Position numbers and translations under genes: made by a program | Shown: positions 6,638 through 12,625 of the stretch, piece by piece | Layout: every line of letters starts with the position of its first letter | Numbering within the stretch: position 1 is the stretch's first letter | The notes under the pieces: generated by a model | The model's input: the letters and a program-made list of their open reading frames with translations, nothing else | What the model was told of the DNA's origin: nothing | The model's database searches: none | Source: an uncultured Actinomycetes bacterium | GTDB lineage: Bacteria > Actinomycetota > Thermoleophilia > Solirubrobacterales > 70-9 | DNA length: 12,632 nt | NCBI GenBank assembly: GCA_946886425.1 | Contig: CAMPIP010000057.1 | Coordinates: 1 to 12,632 of the forward strand | Direction of reading: 5' to 3'

Positions 6638-7801
6638 TCACCTGACGGCCGGCTCGAGGTCGGACCTGCCCTTGCCACCGCGGTCGATCGGCAGCCCCTC
6701 GTCTTCCCAGCGGTGAACGGTCTTGCGCAGCTGCAGGAAGGCGATCACCCCGGGCGGGATCGGCATCCAGAAGGCGATCAGGCGAAAGGTCAGGATCGCC
6801 GGGAAGACCGTCTGCTCGGGGATGCCGAAGAGAACGAAGGCGCCGATCATCCCGGCATCGACGGCGCCGACCCCGGCGGGGGCCAGTGGGAAGAGATTGG
6901 CGACCATGCCGAGGAAGAAGCCCTGGACGACGACGGCCAGCGGCACGTGGGTGCCGAAAGCGTGGAAGGACGCCCAGAGGACGCCGATGCTGGCCGCCCA
7001 GAAGCCGGCCGCGCCGAGCACCGCGAGGCCCCCGCGAGAGGGGTGAGCGAAGAGGCTGAGGGCGAAGCGGAACCCCTCGGCCAGCGTCTCCGGGACTTTG
7101 GCGGCGGTGTGGAGAAACGCTTCCGCCCGTTCGCCGTGCGCGAAGTGGGAAAGGCGGCTCTCGAGATCACGCGGGATCAGCGCGATCAGGGTGCCAAGGA
7201 TCAGGAACACGCCAGCGACCGCGGCTGGGACGATCGTCAACTCGACCGAGTTCTTGCCGTTGAGCACGCCGGTGCGCAGCAGGACGCCGAAGACGATCAG
7301 GGCGATCGGGTAGAAGGCGTACTGGAGGGAAAGGAAGGCGACCATGCGCCGGGCGACGTCCCGCCGCCCCATCCCCGCCTTGCGGAGCGCCCAATAGGTG
7401 AGGGCGATGCCACCGGCCCCACCGGCCGAGAAGAGCCGGGTCGCGGCGACGCCGGCCATGTTGATCTCGTAGGTCTCGACCCAACGCAACCGCAGCGCGT
7501 CGCCGCCGACCACCGCCTTGAAGAGGGCGATGTAGGTGGCGAAGGCCAGCACGCTGAAGCCGATCGCGACGGCGATCCAGAGCGGGTCGGCCTCGTCGAG
7601 CCGGCTCAAGGCGTCGCCGAGCCCGACCAGCTTCGGGACCAGGAAGTAGATGACCAGCAACAGAGCGACGACGACGATCAGCGTCTGCACGAGGCGCCGG
7701 GTGGTGAAATGCGGCAATTCGCCGCCGCGCTCCGGGCGATCTACGGTCTCCTCGCGGCGCTCGACTGCCGCCTTGCCGTTCGCCGAGTGATCCTCAGGCA
7801 C
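6638..7801 (-). CDS. Polytopic membrane protein of the UPF0104 / lysylphosphatidylglycerol-synthase TM family
   Basis: With the GTG start the product has 387 residues. The first ~36 are hydrophilic (MPEDHSANGKAAVERR onward). About eight membrane segments follow, the first near 37-57 (QTLIVVVALLLVIYFLVP) and others near 73-95, 152-178, 188-210, 256-280, 285-305 and 313-355. Between helices 2 and 3 lies NMAGVAATRLFSAGGAGG (114-131), a Gly/Ala-rich arginine motif at the position conserved in this family. LAPAGVGAVDAGMIG (306-320) is the second family hallmark. The family covers flippase/synthase membrane domains (MprF N-terminal half, AglD, YbhN); only the membrane part is present here, with no aminoacyl-transferase domain. 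GTG 7801 is chosen because it lies 10 nt after the phosphatase stop, while an upstream ATG (7891) would overlap that gene by 80 nt. Substrate unknown. Confidence 0.82.
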   Translation of the reverse strand: MPEDHSANGKAAVERREETVDRPERGGELPHFTTRRLVQTLIVVVALLLVIYFLVPKLVGLGDALSRLDEADPLWIAVAIGFSVLAFATYIALFKAVVGGDALRLRWVETYEINMAGVAATRLFSAGGAGGIALTYWALRKAGMGRRDVARRMVAFLSLQYAFYPIALIVFGVLLRTGVLNGKNSVELTIVPAAVAGVFLILGTLIALIPRDLESRLSHFAHGERAEAFLHTAAKVPETLAEGFRFALSLFAHPSRGGLAVLGAAGFWAASIGVLWASFHAFGTHVPLAVVVQGFFLGMVANLFPLAPAGVGAVDAGMIGAFVLFGIPEQTVFPAILTFRLIAFWMPIPPGVIAFLQLRKTVHRWEDEGLPIDRGGKGRSDLEPAVR

Positions 7802-7811
7802 CCCGGGGACG

Positions 7812-8756
7812 CTACTTGCTCGCGATGCGCTCGAAGCGCTGCAGGGCCCCGTTGACCCCCAGAACCAGGGGTTCGGCGAGCTTCTCGCCACGCCTCACGG
7901 CGGCAACCAGGAAGGCCCCGGCGATCAGATCGGTCACGTAGTGCTCGCCGAGATAGACGAGCGCGAAGCCCAGCGTCGACGCGTAGCCCCAGCCCAGCGC
8001 CCCCTCCTTGCGTCCCACTTCCGAGAGCGAGAGCGCCGCCTGGACCGACGTCGCGAAGTGCAGCGACGGCATCGCCGCCCAGGGGTTGCCGCCGAGCGCC
8101 TCGTACATCTTCGGCCAGGCCGAGCGCCAGGTCCCTTCGCCGACCTCGACCATGATCCGCCGCACCTCTTCGTCGGTCACTTTCTGCTCGGCGGCCCACC
8201 AGGGTGGCGCCGTCGGCACCGCGAAGTAGACGACGCAGCCGAGGTCGAAGACCGCCGCCATCTGCCGCGCTGCCCGCGGGAAGCGCTCGTTGTCGCGGAC
8301 CAGGACCAGGGCCAGGGCCAGGTAGGGCTCGACGAACCAGAGCCAGTGCGTCCAGGCCAAGACGCGGTTGAGGGCCCCGACCCCGGGCCGGCCGGCGAGC
8401 GCCCGCTGCAGGCGCACGTTGGGCAGCTGGCCGCCGCCGATCAGGCGGTCGACCCGGATCGGGTAGCGGCTGCGCAGGCGCGCCCGCAGCCGCTCGGGCT
8501 CGTCGTAGGGGATCTCGTGGACCATCGTGAAGGCCCACATCTGCATCGCGAAGAGGGCGACGTCGCGCTTCTTCGAGCGCGGCTGCAGCACGGCGACGGC
8601 AAGCGGGCCGACGGCACAGGCGGCGACCGTGACGGGGACCGGGATGCGCAGCCGCTTGCGCAGCAGCGGCACCGCCACCGCGGCGCCCAGAGCGGTCAGG
8701 GCCCCGGCGCGTACCGCCACCCGTCGCGCGTTGGATGGCCGGGGGCGCCGCCTCAT
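7812..8756 (-). CDS. PAP2-superfamily membrane phosphatase / AUR1-like phosphotransferase
   Basis: A 314-residue integral membrane protein. The catalytic signature is NPWAAMPSLHFATS (224-237) with His233, followed by YLGEHYVTDLIAG (268-280) with His272 and Asp276. This is the PSLH...GEHYxxD pattern of the PAP2_3/AUR1-like (inositol-phosphorylceramide-synthase-like) branch. The KxxxxxxRP first motif of classical PAP2 phosphatases is not visible. Membrane segments lie near 16-30, 40-57, 68-80, 134-152, 166-184, 228-245 and 258-284. Expected chemistry is hydrolysis or transfer of a lipid-linked phosphate group at the membrane surface. It is the first gene of a two-gene unit with the UPF0104-type protein (10-nt gap), suggesting joint work on envelope lipids. 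The start ATG 8756 lies 9 nt from a TATACT hexamer, with no clear Shine-Dalgarno site. Confidence 0.87.
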   Translation of the reverse strand: MRRRPRPSNARRVAVRAGALTALGAAVAVPLLRKRLRIPVPVTVAACAVGPLAVAVLQPRSKKRDVALFAMQMWAFTMVHEIPYDEPERLRARLRSRYPIRVDRLIGGGQLPNVRLQRALAGRPGVGALNRVLAWTHWLWFVEPYLALALVLVRDNERFPRAARQMAAVFDLGCVVYFAVPTAPPWWAAEQKVTDEEVRRIMVEVGEGTWRSAWPKMYEALGGNPWAAMPSLHFATSVQAALSLSEVGRKEGALGWGYASTLGFALVYLGEHYVTDLIAGAFLVAAVRRGEKLAEPLVLGVNGALQRFERIASK

Positions 8757-8765
8757 GGGTCGGCG

Positions 8766-8771
8766 AGTATA
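8766..8771 (-). promoter_or_regulatory. -10 element of the PAP2 gene, giving a nearly leaderless transcript
   Basis: TATACT on the minus strand (5/6 match to TATAAT) ends 9 nt before the ATG at 8756. Transcription would start about 2-3 nt before the start codon. No -35 match is seen at 16-18 nt spacing. Confidence 0.4.
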
Positions 8772-8838
8772 GGTAGGGCAGGATCGGCCCGAGCCGCGCG
8801 TGGCGGGACGAGAGGGCGGCTGACGTCCGAGTCGTGAT

Positions 8839-8844
8839 TAGAAT
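8839..8844 (+). promoter_or_regulatory. -10 element of the oxidase-like operon, nearly leaderless
   Basis: TAGAAT (5/6 match to TATAAT) ends 9 nt before the TTG start at 8854, the same spacing as the divergent PAP2 promoter. No good -35 is seen. If used, the mRNA would begin about 2-3 nt before the start codon, which fits the absence of a Shine-Dalgarno site. Confidence 0.4.
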
Positions 8845-8853
8845 GGCCGCGCT

Positions 8854-9552
8854 TTGACGCCCCACTCCCCTGGCGCTGACCAGATCGACACGCTCTTTTG
8901 GATTGGCTTCGTCGTCGCGACGATTGTCGTCGTCGCGATCAACGTCGCGCTGCTCTACGCGGTCCGCAAATACCGCTCCGAGCGGGGTGCCGAGCCGCGC
9001 CAGGTAACCGGCGGCCGCAAGCTGCAGTTCCGGGTCGGCGCCGTCCTCACCGTCTTTGCCGCGCTCGTCTTCATCGTCAGCATCGTCTTCACCGACAAGG
9101 CCCGCGAGGTCCCGGCCACCGGCGGCGCCGGCCTCGCCTCCGCCAAGGAAGAACCGCTGAAGATCAAGACCACCGGCCAGCAGTGGATGTGGCGCTACGA
9201 CTATCCGAACGGCGCCTTCTCCTACTACAAGCTGGTCGTCCCGGTCGACACCGCCGTCGAGCTCGAACTGCACTCCACCGACGTCGTTCACACCTGGAAC
9301 GTCCCCGACCTCGCCGGCAAGCGCGACGCGGTTCCGGGCAAGACCAACAACGTCAGCTTCCGCGCCGATGAGGAAGGCGCCTTCGAAGGTGCTTCCGCGA
9401 CCCTCTCCGGCCAGGCCTACGCGGCGATGCGGACCGAGGTCGAAGTCGTCTCTCCCGAGGCCTACGAAAGCTTCCTGGAGCAGCAGAAAAGCGACATCGA
9501 GGCGGCCCAGGACCGCGTCGTCGGCCTGATCGAAAACGGAGAAGTGCCATGA
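8854..9552 (+). CDS. Cytochrome oxidase subunit II homologue lacking CuA ligands
   Basis: A 232-residue protein with subunit II architecture: membrane helices at ~14-36 and ~61-80, then an extracytoplasmic cupredoxin domain. Family landmarks are kept: TTGQQWMWRYDYPNG (106-120, the aromatic patch), STDVVHTWNVPDL (141-153) and PGKTN (161-165). The CuA loop reads GAFEGASATLSGQAYAAM (175-192), where canonical is GxYxGqCAExCGxxHAxM. Both cysteines are Ser (181, 185), the Glu is Thr183 and the second His is Tyr189; only His146 and Met192 remain, so no binuclear CuA can form. Quinol oxidase subunit II (CyoA) shows a similar Ser/Ser/aromatic loop, but the partner subunit I has lost its active site. 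TTG 8854 is the only start between the in-frame stop at 8839 and the conserved region. Its stop overlaps the next ATG (ATGA). Confidence 0.9.
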   Translation: MTPHSPGADQIDTLFWIGFVVATIVVVAINVALLYAVRKYRSERGAEPRQVTGGRKLQFRVGAVLTVFAALVFIVSIVFTDKAREVPATGGAGLASAKEEPLKIKTTGQQWMWRYDYPNGAFSYYKLVVPVDTAVELELHSTDVVHTWNVPDLAGKRDAVPGKTNNVSFRADEEGAFEGASATLSGQAYAAMRTEVEVVSPEAYESFLEQQKSDIEAAQDRVVGLIENGEVP

Positions 9553-11234
9553 GCGACTCCCCCCGTCCCGAGCTCGTCGTCGAGGGCTTCCCCGGCAAGC
9601 CCCGGCCGCGCTGGATCGAGCTCGTCACCAGCGCCGACCACAAGGACATCGGTCGCCTGCTGATCGGCGGGGCGCTCGGCTTCCTCTTCGTCGCCGTCGT
9701 CGAGATGCTGCTGATGCGCCTGCAGCTGGCGATCCCGGAGAACTCCTTCCTCTCCCCGGTCGCCTTCAACCGGATGCTCTCCACCTACGGCGCCACGGCA
9801 ATCTTCTTCGTCGCGATTCCCCTGGTAATCGGGTTCTTCTACTACGTGGCGCCGCTCCAGGTCGGCGCCCGCGGGACCGCCCTGCCGCGGCTCGGACAGC
9901 TGGGTGCGGCGCTCTTCGCCGCCGGCGCCGCCGTCCTCTACGCCGCCTTCATGTTCACCCCCTCCGAGGCCGGCGTCAATCCCCTCTCCCCGCTCACCGA
10001 GCTGACCTTCCTCGCCAACAACGGCGTCGACGTCTGGGCCACCGCCACCGGCCTCGCCACGCTCGGCTTCGTCTTCCTCTCGATCGACCTGCTGACCACC
10101 CTGCGGCGGTTGCGCGCTCCGGGCATGGCCTGGCGGCGGGTGCCGATCTTCGCCTGGGCCGCCACCGTCGGCTCCTGGCTGATGCTGGTGATCGGCCCGG
10201 TCCTGCTCGCCGCCCTGACGATGCTGATGATCGACCGCAACTACGACGGCGTCTTCTTCGCCGACGGCGCCGGCGGCGCGCCGCTGCTCTGGCAGCACCT
10301 CAGCTGGATCTTCTTCACCGGCAGCTACATGCTGGTGCTGATCTTTGCCCTCGGCGCGATCGCCGAAATCGTCTCCGCCTTCTCCGGCAAACCGCTCTTC
10401 AACCGCGCGACCGTGATGGCCTCGCTGGCCGCGATCGCGGTGATCGGCACCCTGGCCTGGATGCAGAACATGCTGACGGCGCCAATCGGGATCGGCTGGA
10501 TGTATTTCGCGATGCTGATGTCGCTGGCCCTGATCGTCCCCTTCGGCCTCGTCGTCTTCAACCTGATCGCGACCCTGGTTGGCGGGGTGCTGCGGATGCG
10601 GGCGCCGCTGCTGTTCGCGGTCGGGGCGATCTCGATGATCTCGATCGGCCTCGCCTCTGAGATCTCCCACTCGATGGTCGCCGCCGCCTGGCAGCTCAAG
10701 AACACCACCGACTCGACCGCCGCGACCCACTTCGCGCTGGTCGGCGGCGCCGTATTCGGCGGCTTCGCGGCCCTCTACTACTGGTTCCCGAAGATGACCG
10801 GACGGACGATGGGCGAGTACCTGGCCCGCCTCTCCTTCTGGACGATGCTGGTCGGCATTCTTGTCGCCTTCGTGCCGATGTTCTTCGCCGGCGGCCTCGA
10901 GGGCGAGGTGATCGACGCCTACAAGTTCTTCAACGGCGACGGCGTCGACGGCTACAACCTGATCGCCTCGATCGGCGCCCTGATCCTCGCGATCGGGATC
11001 GTCATGACCCTCGTCAACGCGATCCTGAGCCGCGTCAACGGCGCCAAGGCCGGTCACGACCCGTGGGGCGGCGACTCGCTCGAGTGGTTCACCCTCTCCC
11101 CCCCGGAGCCGCACAACTTCGACGTCCTCCCGGATGTCCGCAGCACCCAGCCGATGCGCGACATCCGCGCCGCGATCGCCAACCGCACCGCCCGCGAGGA
11201 GCGGGCGGCCGGCGAGCGCCAGCCGGTAGCCTGA
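9549..11234 (+). CDS. Heme-copper oxidase subunit I homologue with nearly all metal ligands lost
   Basis: A 561-residue, ~12-helix protein aligning along its length with A-type subunit I (CtaD). Kept: SADHKDIGRL (28-37), LLMRLQL (54-60), APLQVGAR (101-108), APLLWQHLSW (244-253), FNLIATLVGG (337-346), YYWFPKMTGR (410-419) and DPWGGDSLEW...SPP near the C-terminus. Lost: helix II low-spin heme His is Tyr80; HPEVY is TGSYM (257-261), removing a CuB His, the channel Glu and the cross-linked Tyr; the CuB HH pair is Gln306-Asn307; the high-spin heme His is Ala392; the K-channel Lys is Val335; the Mg-site HD is Lys384-Asn385; the D-channel Asp is Gly109; no arginine remains where the propionate-binding RR belongs (~451-453). 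Only the other low-spin His (His394) persists. Oxygen reduction and proton pumping by the known mechanism are excluded. The frame is intact, GGAGAAG precedes ATG 9549, and it is coupled to the subunit II gene. True function unknown. Confidence 0.93.
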   Translation: MSDSPRPELVVEGFPGKPRPRWIELVTSADHKDIGRLLIGGALGFLFVAVVEMLLMRLQLAIPENSFLSPVAFNRMLSTYGATAIFFVAIPLVIGFFYYVAPLQVGARGTALPRLGQLGAALFAAGAAVLYAAFMFTPSEAGVNPLSPLTELTFLANNGVDVWATATGLATLGFVFLSIDLLTTLRRLRAPGMAWRRVPIFAWAATVGSWLMLVIGPVLLAALTMLMIDRNYDGVFFADGAGGAPLLWQHLSWIFFTGSYMLVLIFALGAIAEIVSAFSGKPLFNRATVMASLAAIAVIGTLAWMQNMLTAPIGIGWMYFAMLMSLALIVPFGLVVFNLIATLVGGVLRMRAPLLFAVGAISMISIGLASEISHSMVAAAWQLKNTTDSTAATHFALVGGAVFGGFAALYYWFPKMTGRTMGEYLARLSFWTMLVGILVAFVPMFFAGGLEGEVIDAYKFFNGDGVDGYNLIASIGALILAIGIVMTLVNAILSRVNGAKAGHDPWGGDSLEWFTLSPPEPHNFDVLPDVRSTQPMRDIRAAIANRTAREERAAGERQPVA

Positions 11235-11241
11235 ACGCCGC

Positions 11242-12135
11242 ATGAGCGGTGCCCATTCTGCGACTCTCGCGCGCCCGCAGGCGCCTTCGGTCCTTCGCGA
11301 CTACCTGACGCTGACCAAGCTCAAGGTCCAGTCGCTGCTGCTGTTCACGACGGTGACGACGATGTACGTGGCCGGCGACCCCTCGCTGGGCCTGATCCTC
11401 CTCACCTGCCTCGGCGGCGCCCTCTCGGCCGGCGGCGCCGGCGCCATCAACCACGCCGTCGACCGCGACATCGACCGGACGATGGCCCGCACCGCCGACC
11501 GCCCGGTCGCCTCCGGTCGCGTCTCCCCGCGGGCCGCGATCGCCTTCGGCGTCCTGCTCGAGTGCGCCTCCTTCCTGCTCCTTGCGACCACCGTCAACCC
11601 CCTGGCGGCGACCCTCTCGCTCTTGGGCTTCCTTGGCTACGTCTTCGTCTACACGCTCTGGCTGAAGCGGACGACGCCGCAGAACATCGTCATCGGCGGC
11701 GCCGCCGGGGCGATGCCGCCCCTGGTCGCCTGGGCAGCGGTCACCGGCGGCCTCAGCGGCATGGCGTTCTTCCTCTTCGCGATCGTCTTCTTCTGGACCC
11801 CGCCCCACTTCTGGGCCCTCTCGCTGCTGATGAAGGACGAGTACGCCAAGGCCGGCGTCCCGATGCTCCCGGTCGTCCGCGGCGAGACCGAGACCCGCCG
11901 CCAGATCCTCCTCTACACGATCCTCCTCTACGCGGTCACCCAGCTCCCCTTCTGCGCCGGCGGCCTCGGCATCGCCTACGTGATCCCCTCGATCCTCCTC
12001 GGCGCCGTCTTCATCTACTTCTCCACCAAACTCCTCCGCACCGGGGATCGGCGCTGGGCACTCCGCACCTACCTGTTCTCGCTCGCCTACCTGGCCTTGC
12101 TGTTCTTGGCCATGGCGATCGATTCGCAGCTGTAG
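11242..12135 (+). CDS. ctaB: Protoheme IX farnesyltransferase (heme O synthase)
   Basis: A 297-residue polytopic membrane prenyltransferase (UbiA superfamily) that adds a farnesyl group to protoheme to make heme O, the precursor of heme A. The first polyprenyl-diphosphate motif is NHAVDRDIDRTMARTADRP (69-87), with the NxxxDxxxD pattern intact. Then come YTLWLKRTTPQNIVIGGAAG (137-156) and the second family motif FFWTPPHFWALSLLMKDEY (174-192), with AGVPMLPVVRGE following. About eight or nine helices are predicted and length is typical. All residues I would expect to be essential appear present, unlike in the two upstream genes. ATG 11242 lies 7 nt after the subunit I stop, so the three genes form one operon. 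ctaA, a subunit III gene and cytochrome c genes are not in the window; a genuine oxidase probably lies elsewhere in the genome. Confidence 0.95.
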   Translation: MSGAHSATLARPQAPSVLRDYLTLTKLKVQSLLLFTTVTTMYVAGDPSLGLILLTCLGGALSAGGAGAINHAVDRDIDRTMARTADRPVASGRVSPRAAIAFGVLLECASFLLLATTVNPLAATLSLLGFLGYVFVYTLWLKRTTPQNIVIGGAAGAMPPLVAWAAVTGGLSGMAFFLFAIVFFWTPPHFWALSLLMKDEYAKAGVPMLPVVRGETETRRQILLYTILLYAVTQLPFCAGGLGIAYVIPSILLGAVFIYFSTKLLRTGDRRWALRTYLFSLAYLALLFLAMAIDSQL

Positions 12136-12162
12136 CGAGCCCCAACTACTGCAAAGGGCTCG
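12136..12162 (+). terminator. Hairpin directly after the ctaB stop
   Basis: CGAGCCC (12136-12142) and GGGCTCG (12156-12162) are exactly complementary around a 13-nt loop and start at the base after the TAG stop. There is no T-tract, so intrinsic termination is uncertain. It may act with the large hairpin that starts 9 nt further on. Confidence 0.4.
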
Positions 12163-12170
12163 GGCGCCCC

Positions 12171-12268
12171 TGCTGGGGGACCCTCTCCCGGAGACCGTCG
12201 CGCAGCTGTGACGCACCTGGTGCTGCGAAGCGTCGCCGCTTGAGCCTCCGTGAGAGGGTCCCCCAGCA
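12171..12268 (-). repeat. Palindromic repeat element, copy 1 (98 nt)
   Basis: Perfect 17-nt arms, tgctgggggaccctctc (12171-12187) and its complement (12252-12268), are followed inward by one C/T mismatch (12188/12251) and a CGGA/TCCG extension. The core, 12188-12251, is 64 nt. Read on the minus strand it matches copy 2 at 58 of 64 bases without gaps. A sub-hairpin CGCAGC/GCTGCG (12201-12206/12222-12227) lies inside. It begins 35 nt after the ctaB stop. The whole folds as one long hairpin with a structured head. Confidence 0.75.
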
Positions 12269-12515
12269 GAGTCAACGGAACGTTCGCGGCAGGTCGTCAC
12301 GAGCTGCCGGTGGGTCGGTGACCCAGGGCGCAGGGTGGGATGGGACGTCAGATAGGGACCCTCGCCAGCGTGAGTGGAACCGCCACCCTGACACCGGGGA
12401 GGTTGATGAAACGGCCCCTCACCACCGGCGCTTGTGCTTGCCGCCCCACTAGTGATCGGCGATTTCTGTCGGGTGCCTGCCGAGACGACGGTCGCTGGTC
12501 GTCCGACGAGAGCGG
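12269..12515. other. Non-coding stretch between two inverted repeat copies, with several small hairpins
   Basis: No convincing protein gene, tRNA or known riboswitch was recognised. Local complementarity: CGGCAG/CTGCCG (12287-12292/12304-12309), TGGGTC-ggt-GACCCA (12311-12325), and an 8-bp longer-range pair CAGGGTGG/CCACCCTG (12331-12338/12383-12390). The plus-strand frame opened by ATG near 12339 runs on into copy 2, but its translation is low-complexity and Ser/Gly/Arg-rich, so it is not called. Confidence 0.4.
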
Positions 12516-12625
12516 TCGGGGATCCGGGGGTCACTCCCACGGAGGCTCAAGCGACGACGCCCCGCAGCACCAGGTGCGTCACCGCGGCGCGACGGTCCCC
12601 GGGGGAGTGACCCCCGGATCCCCGA
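12516..12625 (+). repeat. Palindromic repeat element, copy 2 (110 nt), inverted relative to copy 1
   Basis: Exactly complementary 23-nt arms occupy 12516-12538 and 12603-12625; the left one begins tcggggatccgggggtcact. They are followed by an A/G mismatch (12539/12602) and a CGG/CCG extension, at the same place as the mismatch in copy 1. The core, 12539-12602, is 64 nt and 58/64 identical to the copy 1 core in opposite orientation, including an unbroken run of 19 bases, gcagcaccaggtgcgtcac (12564-12582). The arms align with copy 1 over 16 positions (ggggg kept), with five differences, each compensated on the opposite arm. Confidence 0.75.

Noticed and set aside
6713..7855. 380-codon plus-strand frame opposite the UPF0104-type gene
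   Set aside because: Glu/Asp/Gly/Gln-rich low-complexity translation, no domain and no ribosome binding site; a shadow of the minus-strand gene.
7802..7891. ATG start at 7891 for the UPF0104-type protein
   Set aside because: It would overlap the PAP2 gene by 80 nt and add a Ser/Pro-rich stretch; GTG 7801 fits the gene order.
8834..8857. Eight-codon reading frame (GTG...TGA) whose stop overlaps the TTG start of the subunit II gene, a possible leader peptide
   Set aside because: Its start region overlaps the proposed -10 box and would lie upstream of the transcript start. Without mapped 5' ends there is no support.
8854..11234. Ordinary quinol oxidase (CuA-less subunit II explaining the cysteine loss)
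   Set aside because: It explains the subunit II loop but not the loss of heme and CuB histidines in subunit I; a working quinol oxidase must keep those.
9462..11243. 593-codon open frame antisense to the subunit I homologue
   Set aside because: Translation is an Asp/Gly/His/Arg-rich string with no domain, typical of the antisense shadow of a GC-rich gene. The plus strand has an unmistakable membrane protein.
12269..12515. Known structured RNA (RNase P, tmRNA, SRP RNA, cobalamin or other riboswitch) in the spacer
   Set aside because: None of the conserved sequence blocks I looked for on either strand is present, and no tRNA-like T-arm or cloverleaf was found.
11089..12540. 483-codon minus-strand frame running from copy 2 through copy 1 and ctaB
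   Set aside because: Both repeat cores read as a similar peptide (HGGSS..QHQVRH) in this and the matching frame, but that follows from DNA identity. The rest is low-complexity antisense sequence.
12171..12625. CRISPR array
   Set aside because: Only two copies, in opposite orientation, each itself palindromic and ~100 nt long; no regular direct repeats or cas genes.
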